This document shows, one piece after another, positions 55,564 to 63,287 of a DNA stretch of 64,000 bases. The translations under genes were made by a program, and so were the position numbers. Each line of letters starts with the position of its first letter. Position 1 is the first letter of the stretch. The notes under the pieces were generated by a model. That model was not told the origin of the DNA, made no database searches, and worked only from the letters and a program-made list of their open reading frames with translations. The DNA is from Thermosporothrix hazakensis (GTDB lineage: Bacteria; Chloroflexota; Ktedonobacteria; Ktedonobacterales; Ktedonobacteraceae). The stretch is from the NCBI RefSeq assembly GCF_003253565.1, contig NZ_QKUF01000004.1, positions 124,001 to 188,000 of the forward strand, written 5' to 3'.

Positions 55564-55822
55564 TAACACCTATCATCGTCATGTAGTACCTTATGACTTC
55601 CTCACCCCACATCATCAGTATCTCTACTGTCAGTATACTGAACTATGCAACTTTTTCCATGAAGCATCCAGGTGTGCTGAGAGCACTCTTTACCACTCGT
55701 TCACCTGCTTCTATAGCACAATTACGCTTTAGCTTCTTTTATTCTCTACAACCAATATCCTCAAACACAGTGACTGCACGAGGGAGAGAAAATGCAAGCT
55801 GCATCTCCCTCCGCACACCAGG

Positions 55823-56677
55823 CTATGCCAGAATAGCCTGCAATTGCTCCGCACCTTCCTTTTGCAGCCAGGTCGGAAAGTCCATTAGATCAGGATGGAG
55901 CTGGCGCAAAGCAGCACTATCGCCCTTAAAGCCGCCCGCTTCGATCAACTCATACGCCCGCGCAAGTTCTGAGCTCTGCTGACGAATCGTTTCAAGAGAA
56001 AGCTGTGTAAAGGTAACCTCATGCCCGGTTGCCTGGCTGATAGCGGCAACAATCTGAAGCGGTGTCGGCGCATCGCCAGCCAGTTCAAGCGTCTTGCCGA
56101 GGTATTGATCCGGCTCCTCGAATGCCAATGTGGCAAACATCCCGATATCACTGACCGCAATCATCGGATAGGGAGTATGTGGTTTCAGCGGAATAGCAAG
56201 CGTGCCCTGGACGACGCCATAGAGCGGATGCGCCATCGAATCCATAAAGCCAGCAGGCCGTAATATGGTTGCAGGCAAACCAAGCTTCCAGATATGCTGC
56301 TCGATCTCCCACTTGGGCGTATTCACGTTGTTCTGAAAAAGCTCTTCCGCGTTGCTGATCGACGTATAGACAAAATGGCGTACACCGGCTTCTAGCGCGG
56401 CTTCAGCAATATTCTTTCCCTGTTCGCTCTCCTGTTCATTATGAGGCAAGACGCTGAAGACGCCATAGATGCCCTGCATTGCTCGCACCACTGAAGCGCG
56501 ATCATTCAGGTCACCCTGCACAATTTCGGCACCCGCACGCTGAAGCTGTGTGGCGGCCTCCGGGCGACGTACAAACGCCCTGACCTGCCATCCCTTCGCC
56601 AACAGATGCCGGGCCGTCGCGCTTCCCTGCTGGCCGTTTGCACCGAATACGAGAATCATGCGTTCTTTCATGCTCAT
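55823..56677 (-). CDS. NmrA-family NAD(P)-binding protein
   Basis: The 284-aa Rossmann protein has MILVFGANGQQGSATARHLL (GxxGxxG), VRAFVRRPEAATQLQRAG, VQGDLNDRASVVRAMQG and TILRPAGFMDSMAHPL, a full NmrA/HSCARG-type pattern. Family members sense NADP(H) redox state or act as quinone oxidoreductases. An AAGGAAAAC site precedes ATG 56677. It is one of three NmrA-like genes in the window and probably not part of the biosynthetic cluster. The 55564-55822 gap upstream of the O-methyltransferase shows nothing distinctive. Confidence 0.85.
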   Translation of the reverse strand: MSMKERMILVFGANGQQGSATARHLLAKGWQVRAFVRRPEAATQLQRAGAEIVQGDLNDRASVVRAMQGIYGVFSVLPHNEQESEQGKNIAEAALEAGVRHFVYTSISNAEELFQNNVNTPKWEIEQHIWKLGLPATILRPAGFMDSMAHPLYGVVQGTLAIPLKPHTPYPMIAVSDIGMFATLAFEEPDQYLGKTLELAGDAPTPLQIVAAISQATGHEVTFTQLSLETIRQQSSELARAYELIEAGGFKGDSAALRQLHPDLMDFPTWLQKEGAEQLQAILA

Positions 56678-56889
56678 CCTGTTTTCCTTACCTGAGATTT
56701 CAGATACCTACTTCATTTGTCCACAGTATATGCTCTATACGTGATGCATACAAATCCTATTCCACATATCGTTATGAAAATAGCACATAAGCCAGTACGC
56801 GATATCTTCTATCCCTCCGCTTTTCCCTTCCCATCGTCCAAAGAAGGAGTAGAGCAATACAAGCACCAGGAAACTTGCTACAAAAATAC

Positions 56890-56918
56890 TTGACAGAAAC
56901 CGGTTTCTCAGGTACTGT
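56890..56918 (+). promoter_or_regulatory. lacI-type promoter with embedded palindromic operator
   Basis: TTGACA (56890-56895) and TACTGT (56913-56918) are 17 bp apart. The spacer contains the perfect 14-bp palindrome AGAAACCGGTTTCT (56895-56908) with the CG centre typical of LacI-family operators. It lies 40-68 bp before the LacI gene, predicting autorepression and control of the glucanase. Confidence 0.7.
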
Positions 56919-56957
56919 TCTTCCTATAAGCTGGTTCCACAAAGGGGAGCAACCGGA

Positions 56958-58016
56958 ATGCAAGGAAGCAACACTCAGAGAAAGCTCACCATCCAGGACA
57001 TCGCACGGCTGGCAGGCGTTTCAAAAGCGACTGTTTCACGTGTGCTGAACCACCGACCTTCCGTCAATCCAAGCCTGCGCGAACGCGTGCTGCGCACTAT
57101 TCACGAATACGGGTTTATCCCGAATGCGACAGCGACAGGGCTCGCCAGCGGACATACACGCCTGCTCGGGGTGCTTGCCCCTCCTCTGACATGGCCCGCC
57201 ATCCCTGAAATCATGCGCGGTGTCGCCGAATATATCGAGGGTTCCCCCTATGAAATCGTGCTCTACAGCATCAGCTTCGAGCGCAATCATTCCGATGTGC
57301 TTGACCGTATTCTCTCAATGAGCATGGTGTCTGGACTTCTGGCTATCCTGCCGGGTGGTCTCGGTCGTTATCTCTATCAGCGGTTTCATCTGGGCCTGCC
57401 TCTGGTGGTGATCGATGATCAGAAAGTCCCGGCACAGGTTCCCAGGGTCGGCATCGACAACGTGAACAGTGCATACACTGCCACGCGCTACCTGCTTGAG
57501 CTTGGCCACAGGCGGATTGCTCATATCCAGGGACCGCTACACTATCTTTGCAGTCAGGAGCGATATCAAGGATATTGTCGCGCTCTCGAAGAGGCGGGAA
57601 TTACGCCAGACCCGAACCTGTTACTTCAGGGAAGCTTCGAGGTTGAAAGTGGACAGCGATGCGCGGAAACGCTCTTCTCCCGCCCCCGCAACGCGTGGCC
57701 CACCGCTATCTTTTCAGCAAACGATCAGATGGCCTATGGCGTTATGGATGTCGCCGAGCGGCTCGGGGTGCGCATTCCCGAAGATGTCTCGCTTGTTGGC
57801 TTCGATGATAACATGCTCTCGTCCCACCTCAGACCGCCCTTGACTACAGTGCATCAGCCATTCTCGGATATGGGCTTCAAGGCGGTTGAGCTCCTGCTGA
57901 ACATGCTTGACTCACAGCACTCAAAACAGCAGGAAGAGTGTTCTATACACCTCCAGCTCCCCACACAGCTCTGCATCCGGAAGTCGAGCGGTCCACCATA
58001 CTACCTTTTGTCCTGA
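56958..58016 (+). CDS. LacI-family transcriptional regulator
   Basis: The 352-aa regulator has the LacI helix-turn-helix TIQDIARLAGVSKATVSRVL (residues about 11-30) and hinge-helix region IPNATATGLASGHT. A periplasmic-binding-protein-like effector domain follows, with TAIFSANDQMAYGVMDVAERLG and VPEDVSLVGFDDN-type segments (here IPEDVSLVGFDD). It likely binds a glucan-derived sugar and controls the GH16 gene 39 bp downstream; the effector is inference from context. Confidence 0.92.
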   Translation: MQGSNTQRKLTIQDIARLAGVSKATVSRVLNHRPSVNPSLRERVLRTIHEYGFIPNATATGLASGHTRLLGVLAPPLTWPAIPEIMRGVAEYIEGSPYEIVLYSISFERNHSDVLDRILSMSMVSGLLAILPGGLGRYLYQRFHLGLPLVVIDDQKVPAQVPRVGIDNVNSAYTATRYLLELGHRRIAHIQGPLHYLCSQERYQGYCRALEEAGITPDPNLLLQGSFEVESGQRCAETLFSRPRNAWPTAIFSANDQMAYGVMDVAERLGVRIPEDVSLVGFDDNMLSSHLRPPLTTVHQPFSDMGFKAVELLLNMLDSQHSKQQEECSIHLQLPTQLCIRKSSGPPYYLLS

Positions 58017-58055
58017 ATGGTACAGCGCAATAACATACAGAAAGGAGTCTACGTG

Positions 58056-59288
58056 ATGAAGCGAAAGGTATTTGCAGTTCTGCTTGCGTTTTGCTGCATT
58101 TCTTCGATCTTCCTGCTCCAGCTCGGCAATAAACCGGCACCGGCACAGGCAGCCTCCTGGGATCTCGTGTGGAGCGACGAGTTCAACGGGACAGCCGGCT
58201 CGGGCGTAAATACCTCTAACTGGCTCTATGATCAGGGTACAGGCTATGGCTGCTCGGGTTGCCCGGCCAACTGGGGGACCGGCGAAGTCGAGGTCATGAC
58301 GAACAGCACGCGAAACGTCTATCAGGACGGAGCCGGACACCTTGCAATCAAACCAATACGCGAATCCAATGGAACCTGGACATCAGGACGTATCGAGACA
58401 CAGCGAACCGACTTTGCGGCACCGGCTGGCGGCATACTTGCCGTTGAGGGCTCCATCCAGCTTCCCAACGTCACTGGCGCTGGTGCGGCAGGCTACTGGC
58501 CCGCCTTCTGGATGCTTGGCGCACCGTTCCGTGGCAACTACCTCAACTGGCCAGGCGTCGGTGAAATCGATATTATGGAGAACGTCAATGGCCTGAATAC
58601 GACCTGGGGTACATTCCACTGTGGCTACTATGGCGGCGGCCCCTGCAATGAGCCAAACGGCATCGGAGGCCAGCGCAACTGTTCCCCGACGACCTGTCAG
58701 GCAAGCTTCCATACCTACCGTATTGAATATGATCGCAGTGTTTCGCCGGAAGTGATCCGCTGGTATCAGGACGGCGTGCTCTTCTGGCAGGTCGAGCAGA
58801 ATCGATCAGGCATGGATGATACCACATGGCGCAACGCCCTGAACCATGGCTTCTTCATCATCCTGAATGTGGCGATGGGTGGCGGCTTCCCGGGAGCCTT
58901 TGGAGGCGGACCGACCGGCTCTACCGTCTCTGGGGCACCGATGCTGGTTGACTATGTGCGCGTCTATACCTCAAAGGGCTCCGCTAGCACTCCCACACCT
59001 CCGCCTTCTAACTGCACCGATTTCAAGTACGGAGTCGATAAAACCGGCTCCACCACAGCACGGCCCTGGTTCCAACCCTGCGGCTGGACGGCAGGCTATG
59101 TGATCCTGCATTATACGCGCCCCGGCCTCTCCCAACAGAACGTCTATATGCATTACAACAGCGGTGCGGGACGTTGGGAATACGATGTGAGCGGCCTGAG
59201 TTCCGGGCAAACGCTACAGTATTCCTTTACCTATCAGCGCAACGGGCTCCAGTATGATACAGGATGGTCTTCCTGGACACAGAGTTAG
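58056..59288 (+). CDS. Secreted GH16 beta-1,3(4)-glucanase with C-terminal CBM56-like module
   Basis: The 410-aa enzyme has a signal peptide (basic MKRKV, a hydrophobic stretch to about residue 25, cleavage near AQA-A at about 33). Residues about 35-305 form the GH16 domain, with the catalytic EIDIME (Glu 170, Asp 172, Glu 175) and the flanking WPAFWMLG and FHCGYYGGGPCNE. A Pro/Thr linker (STPTPPPSN) leads to about 90 residues resembling CBM56 beta-glucan-binding modules (YVILHYTRPG, GRWEYDVSGL, QYSFTYQRNGLQYDTGW). It would digest laminarin or fungal cell-wall glucan outside the cell. ATG 58056 follows AAAGGAG. Confidence 0.9.
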   Translation: MKRKVFAVLLAFCCISSIFLLQLGNKPAPAQAASWDLVWSDEFNGTAGSGVNTSNWLYDQGTGYGCSGCPANWGTGEVEVMTNSTRNVYQDGAGHLAIKPIRESNGTWTSGRIETQRTDFAAPAGGILAVEGSIQLPNVTGAGAAGYWPAFWMLGAPFRGNYLNWPGVGEIDIMENVNGLNTTWGTFHCGYYGGGPCNEPNGIGGQRNCSPTTCQASFHTYRIEYDRSVSPEVIRWYQDGVLFWQVEQNRSGMDDTTWRNALNHGFFIILNVAMGGGFPGAFGGGPTGSTVSGAPMLVDYVRVYTSKGSASTPTPPPSNCTDFKYGVDKTGSTTARPWFQPCGWTAGYVILHYTRPGLSQQNVYMHYNSGAGRWEYDVSGLSSGQTLQYSFTYQRNGLQYDTGWSSWTQS

Positions 59289-59297
59289 CGACTGACC

Positions 59298-59330
59298 AGA
59301 GGGATCGGGCACAGACGTCCGGTCCCTCTT
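59298..59330 (+). terminator. Rho-independent terminator after the glucanase
   Basis: AGAGGGATCGG (59298-59308) pairs with CCGGTCCCTCT (59319-59329) with one G-U pair, followed by a T/C-rich TTCTTCT tract, 10 bp past the stop. Confidence 0.7.
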
Positions 59331-59535
59331 CTTCTCCGCTTCATGCATAGATATTTCTAGAATGTTCTTGCCAGGTATCTACCAGTAGCGATCTCAGCAA
59401 AAGTGTTCCCCACCAATAGAAAGCTTTTTGCATCTCTTTCATTGTTGTATTTAATTGCCTCTTCTCGCTCTATGGGGTATGATAGACAGAGAATAGCCTA
59501 TTGCCACTTCGTTCTTCTGAGAAAGGATTGAAAGT

Positions 59536-59955
59536 ATGCTCGATACGAATACAGAATGGGGAAAACACGCCGAGCAGCGTCTACGTTCCGATCTAATCGG
59601 TTGGTTGACAACGGTCAGCTCTTCAGGGAAACCCTTTACGGTACCTGTCTGGTTCCTCTGGGATGGTAACAGTATTCTGCTCTTCAGCCAGCCCGGGAAG
59701 CTGAAACTCCGCAATATCCAGCAGAACCCGTACGTCACGCTTGCACTGGATGACACCAAAGGCGGGGGCGATGTCGTCATTGTAGAGGGCACCGCTGAGC
59801 ATCTTCAGGACCCCAACCTCAAGGCGACGCTCCCTGAGTACGTGCAGAAATATATCGCGAAGATGAAAGCAATGGGCTGGACAGCCGAACAAATGGCGAG
59901 CAACTATTCAGAACCCATTCGGATCACGCCCACCAAAATCAGGGCATGGGGCTAG
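59536..59955 (+). CDS. PPOX-fold (pyridoxamine-phosphate-oxidase-like) flavin/F420 enzyme
   Basis: The 139-aa split-barrel protein has the order GWLTTVSSSGKPFTVPVWFLWDG, then ILLFSQPGKLKLRNIQQNP, VTLALDDTKGGGDVVIVEG and a closing EPIRITPTKIRAWG. This fits the TIGR03667-type branch of PPOX-class proteins, which bind F420 or FMN in the cytoplasm. GAAAGGA precedes the ATG. The substrate is unknown and no F420 genes are nearby. Confidence 0.85.
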   Translation: MLDTNTEWGKHAEQRLRSDLIGWLTTVSSSGKPFTVPVWFLWDGNSILLFSQPGKLKLRNIQQNPYVTLALDDTKGGGDVVIVEGTAEHLQDPNLKATLPEYVQKYIAKMKAMGWTAEQMASNYSEPIRITPTKIRAWG

Positions 59956-59966
59956 ATTCCTCCCAA

Positions 59967-60006
59967 AGAAAGAACCTCTTTGCCACACATGCCAGGGGTT
60001 CTTTCT
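59967..60006 (+). terminator. Hairpin after the PPOX gene
   Basis: AGAAAGAACC (59967-59976) pairs perfectly with GGTTCTTTCT (59997-60006), 12 bp after the stop. The following tract is only moderately T-rich. Confidence 0.55.
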
Positions 60007-60406
60007 CTGCTTCCTCACGCACAACATCACCGCATCATAGCTTATTTCTCTCCCCTTTATGCTCGCCGTCCACCAGAAACCATGTTCCCCATTGAGCAGA
60101 ATTGTACTGGTGCGTGATGACATTCCGCCAGTAAGAGCAATGAATCCCCTCTATAAGTGGAGAGACAGGACACAGATGTAGAAGGTGCTTCTTGTGTCTT
60201 GCTCAATTTTCTGAAAACGATGGTGGAAGATGTCCTGCATCCTTATTTCATCAAAAACCGGGTAGCAGAAAAAGAGATCCTATACCTCTTTCAGGCTTGT
60301 CCCGAAACCACAGAAGAGACTCCTCAGTGCAACGAAAGCGATCACTCAAGACCTTTCTCCACGCCGCATCTCCCTCTTATACTCAGCATGAATAAGGAGG
60401 TTTTTT
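60007..60406. other. Intergenic, no gene recognised
   Basis: Short open frames starting near 60157 lack family similarity and codon-like structure. The region should hold the promoter of the DUF817 gene. Confidence 0.45.
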
Positions 60407-61177
60407 ATGAAGCAATGGCTCGTTACTCTGGTCCATTTTGGCGTGCAGGAAGCGTTATCGTGTCTCTTTCCAGTACTCATTTTTGTGTCCCTTGCTCTGA
60501 CGCAGCTTTTTGCCCTGCCCCAACGCTATGACTGGATGCTTGTCATCTGCCTGCTGATTCAATGGGGGATGTACCGCAGCGGGCTGGAAACTCGAACCGA
60601 GATAGCGCTGATCTCGCTTTTCCATCTCATCGGGCTGATCATGGAACTGTATAAGGTGCATATGGGTTCCTGGTCCTATCCAGAATATGCATGGACAAAA
60701 ATAGGGGGTGTACCACTCTACAGCGGCTTTCTGTATGCCAGCGTTGCCAGTTATATCATGCAAGCATGGAAGCGGCTACAGCTCTCTATCCAACACTGGC
60801 CTTCCCTCTTACTGGTGATACCGCTTGGCATGCTCATCTACGCGAACTTTTTCACGCACCATTTTCTCCCGGATATGCGTTGGATCCTGATGGCGCTCCT
60901 GGTGCTGGTTTTCTGGCCCACCAGTGTGTACTTTACCGTCAATAAGCAGAGATATAGAATGCCCTTGCTGCTTGCGTTCCTTCTGATTGGCTTCTTTATC
61001 TGGCTCGCGGAAAACATCGCTACCTACTTCCACGCCTGGGCCTATCCGCAGCAGCTTCAGAGCTGGCACCCGGTCTCACCCGATAAGATCAGTTCATGGT
61101 TTTTGTTCGTGTTACTGGCACTATTTATCATCAGTCCTATGAAGCAGGCAAAACGCTATACTTATAAACCAGGATAA
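60407..61177 (+). CDS. DUF817 family integral membrane protein
   Basis: The 256-aa protein has about seven hydrophobic spans and the family pattern FGVQEALSCLFPVLIFVSLAL, then LIMELYKVHMGSWSYPE, IGGVPLYSGFLYASVASYIM and WHPVSPDKISSWFLFVLL. Function is unknown; the conserved Glu/His/Trp residues near the membrane suggest a carotenoid-enzyme-like or enzymatic fold, but that is speculation. A strong AAGGAGG precedes ATG 60407. Confidence 0.88.
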   Translation: MKQWLVTLVHFGVQEALSCLFPVLIFVSLALTQLFALPQRYDWMLVICLLIQWGMYRSGLETRTEIALISLFHLIGLIMELYKVHMGSWSYPEYAWTKIGGVPLYSGFLYASVASYIMQAWKRLQLSIQHWPSLLLVIPLGMLIYANFFTHHFLPDMRWILMALLVLVFWPTSVYFTVNKQRYRMPLLLAFLLIGFFIWLAENIATYFHAWAYPQQLQSWHPVSPDKISSWFLFVLLALFIISPMKQAKRYTYKPG

Positions 61178-61184
61178 AAGGAAA

Positions 61185-61206
61185 GGGAACCTCCCACAAG
61201 GTTCCC
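61185..61206. terminator. Bidirectional terminator between DUF817 and aldo/keto reductase
   Basis: GGGAACCT (61185-61192) pairs with AGGTTCCC (61199-61206). On the minus strand it is followed by a T-rich tract (TTTCCTTTT), so it fits best as the terminator of the leftward gene. Confidence 0.65.
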
Positions 61207-61216
61207 CGTATCAACC

Positions 61217-62070
61217 TTATCGTCTGATCGAATCGTCCTCCTGCAAAAATTCCCAGGTCAGGTATTCCTCAGGCACGCGGCTCACTTCATCCAGTCGTGC
61301 AAGCTCATCGACAGTCAATTGAATATCAGCAGCCGCCAGATTCTCCGCAAGCTGATTTGAGCGCTTCGCCCCCACAATCACGCTGATAACAGCCGGCTGA
61401 TGCAATAGCCACGCAAGCGCGATACTCGACACCGGGGTCTTATGCGCCTCCGCAATCTCCCGGAGCACATCCAGGATGGCGAATCCCCTTTCCCGATCAG
61501 CCCGGAGGGAAGGTGAACTTCGTATGGCGATCCTCATCGCTGCCCTGCTGCTCACGGCTATATTTGCCCGACAGGAAACCGCCAGCCAGCGGGCTCCAAA
61601 CCAGCAAGCCCATCTTCTGATCTTGCATCGCCGGAATGATTTCGCGCTCCAACTCGCGCGCAGCAAGCGAGTAATACACCTGGTTGCTCTTGAATGCATG
61701 CAATCCGTTTCGCTCAGAGATCCCTCGCGCCTTCATGATCTGCCAGGCAAACAGGTTCGAGCAGCCAATGTAGCGCACTTTGCCGCTCCGAACCAGATCA
61801 TCCAGCGCTCGCAGCGTATCCTCCCAATCGGTGAGCCGATTGTGAATCTGATAGAGGTCGATATAGTCGGTGCCTAGCCCTTTGAGACTTGCTTCAACCT
61901 GCCGCATGATGTGAAGCCGCGATAGCCCGAGTTCGTTCGGGCCGGAACCAACACGCCCACGTACCTTTGTTGCTATCAACACGTCCTGACAATGTCCTTT
62001 TGAGGCCTTGCCAAGCAGTTCTTCAGAGCGCCCAAAGGATTTTTGTCGTGAACGAACAGGATTCCTGAAC
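61217..62070 (-). pseudogene. Aldo/keto reductase, N-terminally truncated and frameshifted
   Basis: Leftward coding starts in mid-protein with FGRSEELLGKASKGHCQDVL and continues through GLGTDYIDLYQIHNRLTDWE, VRYIGCSNLFAWQ and VWSPLAGGFLSGKY to FTFPP. There a +1 shift at a GGG run (plus 61501-61503) moves it to the next frame (ADRERGFAILDVLREIAEAH ... VIVGAKRSNQLAENL). The first 50-60 residues, including the cofactor Asp/Tyr segment of the TIM barrel, are missing. What precedes (AHTIGFRNPVRSRQ) is unrelated. The break abuts the truncated SigZ copy. Confidence 0.8.
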
Positions 62071-62097
62071 CCAATGGTATGAGCCACTGAAGCGCTT

Positions 62098-62568
62098 TAC
62101 GGCCTCAAAAGTGCAGGACCCCACAGCGGTCGATGACATTCTTCAGGATACGTTCTTGAAAACCTGTAGCCATAGCGCTAGCCTGCGCGCCCCTCAGAAG
62201 CTCCGTTCCTGGCTGTATCAGATTACCGCAAACACGCCGATTATTACCGCAAGCAACAGCCGCTCATCGAAATCGAGGACACAACCGCGCTTGAGATCGA
62301 GGAACCAGAACATACATCTGATCTTCTTGAGAAAGCAGCCGCTGCTGCAAGAAACATGCTGCCACTCCTTCCGCCGCTCTACCGTGAGGCACTTGAGCTG
62401 ACCGACCTTCGTGGGATGTCACAAAAAGAACCGGGGGAAAAGCTCGGTATCTCTTTCTCAACAGCTCGTTCCCGAGTTCAGCGGGCACGCCAGATGCTCA
62501 AAGATCTGATGCGGGGTTGCTGCCGAATCGTCACAGATCAGTACGGTAACATCCTTGAATATGAGTAG
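62098..62568 (+). pseudogene. Second SigZ-type sigma factor, truncated and frameshifted
   Basis: Similarity to the intact SigZ at 1911-2510 begins abruptly at VQDPTAVDDILQDTFLKTCS (sigma region 2). It continues to LRSWLYQITANT, then shifts frame near 62236 (net loss) to DYYRKQQPLIEIEDTTALEI. Region 4 is intact (LPPLYREALELTDLRGMSQ, GISFSTARSRVQRARQML), ending with the Cys-containing tail RGCCRIVTDQYGNILEYE. The first 25 or so residues and any start are gone. Confidence 0.85.
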
Positions 62569-62671
62569 CTTCAGGTGAGGTCTCGCCTGAAGCGCCGGGG
62601 CCGCCCCAGAAAGCAGCCGATCCCACAATAATACAATCCCTTGACAGCTTCTCGAATAATATGATACGCTC

Positions 62672-62708
62672 TTGACAGATATCGTAGACAACCCTTATCT
62701 CTAATTGG
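62672..62708 (+). promoter_or_regulatory. rrf2 promoter overlapping candidate Rrf2 site
   Basis: TTGACA (62672-62677) and TTATCT (62695-62700) are 17 bp apart. The -10 is part of TTATCTCTAATTGG (62695-62708), which reappears as its exact complement at 63228-63241 ahead of the next gene. This shared element overlapping the -10 is a likely Rrf2 binding site. Confidence 0.6.
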
Positions 62709-62714
62709 AGCATT

Positions 62715-63212
62715 ATGAAATTCAGCATTGGTGTAGAATATGGCCTGCATAGCCTGCTCTGCCTTGTACAGCTCCCGGAAGGGAACTATCTGGGCATCAA
62801 GGAGCTGGCAACCTATCTCGGGATATCGGAAACATATCTCTCCAAAATCATGACCAAGCTCCAAAAAGCGGGTCTTGTCCACTCTACCCCTGGTGTCAAA
62901 GGGGGGTACGAGCTGGCGCATCCAGCAAGCGAGATCACGTTCTGGGATGTTGTCGAAGCTGTCGAGGGGCGCTCTCCGTTCTTTCAGTGCCAGGAGATTC
63001 GCCGAAACTGCGTGCTCTATGAAGGCAAAAAGCCGCGACGTCAAGGCATGTGTAAGATTCATCAGACGATGCTGGAAGCAGAGAATCTGATGCGCGAATT
63101 CTTAGGGCAGAAGACGCTAAGCGATCTCTATGAGCGCTTTAGCCAGGGCGTAGAACCGGAATTTCTTCAAGCCAGCGAGGCATGGCTGCGAAACGCTGCA
63201 ACCGAACGATGA
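62715..63212 (+). CDS. Rrf2-family transcriptional regulator, possibly Fe-S
   Basis: The 165-aa protein has the Rrf2 winged helix: FSIGVEYGLHSLLCLVQLPE, LGIKELATYLGISETYLSKI (recognition helix) and LQKAGLVHSTPGVKGGYELA (wing). Three cysteines at about 92, 99 and 113 (FQCQEIRRNC ... GMCKIH) occupy the region that holds Fe-S or redox-active cysteines in IscR and NsrR. Redox or NO sensing is therefore plausible. GGAG precedes ATG 62715 at short spacing. Confidence 0.9.
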   Translation: MKFSIGVEYGLHSLLCLVQLPEGNYLGIKELATYLGISETYLSKIMTKLQKAGLVHSTPGVKGGYELAHPASEITFWDVVEAVEGRSPFFQCQEIRRNCVLYEGKKPRRQGMCKIHQTMLEAENLMREFLGQKTLSDLYERFSQGVEPEFLQASEAWLRNAATER

Positions 63213-63227
63213 GGTGTTTTTTTATTC

Positions 63228-63241
63228 CCAATTAGAGATAA
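63228..63241. promoter_or_regulatory. Inverted copy of the Rrf2 promoter element
   Basis: CCAATTAGAGATAA is the exact reverse complement of 62695-62708. A degenerate direct copy (TATCTTTAATAGAG) follows at about 63246-63259. Both lie in the 75 bp between the rrf2 stop and the next gene. Confidence 0.55.
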
Positions 63242-63287
63242 CATCTATCTTTAATAGAGCTTATAGACGAGAAAGGAAGGAAAAAGT

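Noticed and set aside
59353..59371. TTC-NN-GAA-NN-TTC pattern resembling a heat-shock element
   Set aside because: That element is eukaryotic; the match is short and has no meaning in this bacterial context.
60157..60531. 124-codon frame before and into the DUF817 gene
   Set aside because: It overlaps the start of DUF817 in another frame, has no ribosome-binding site and no family match.
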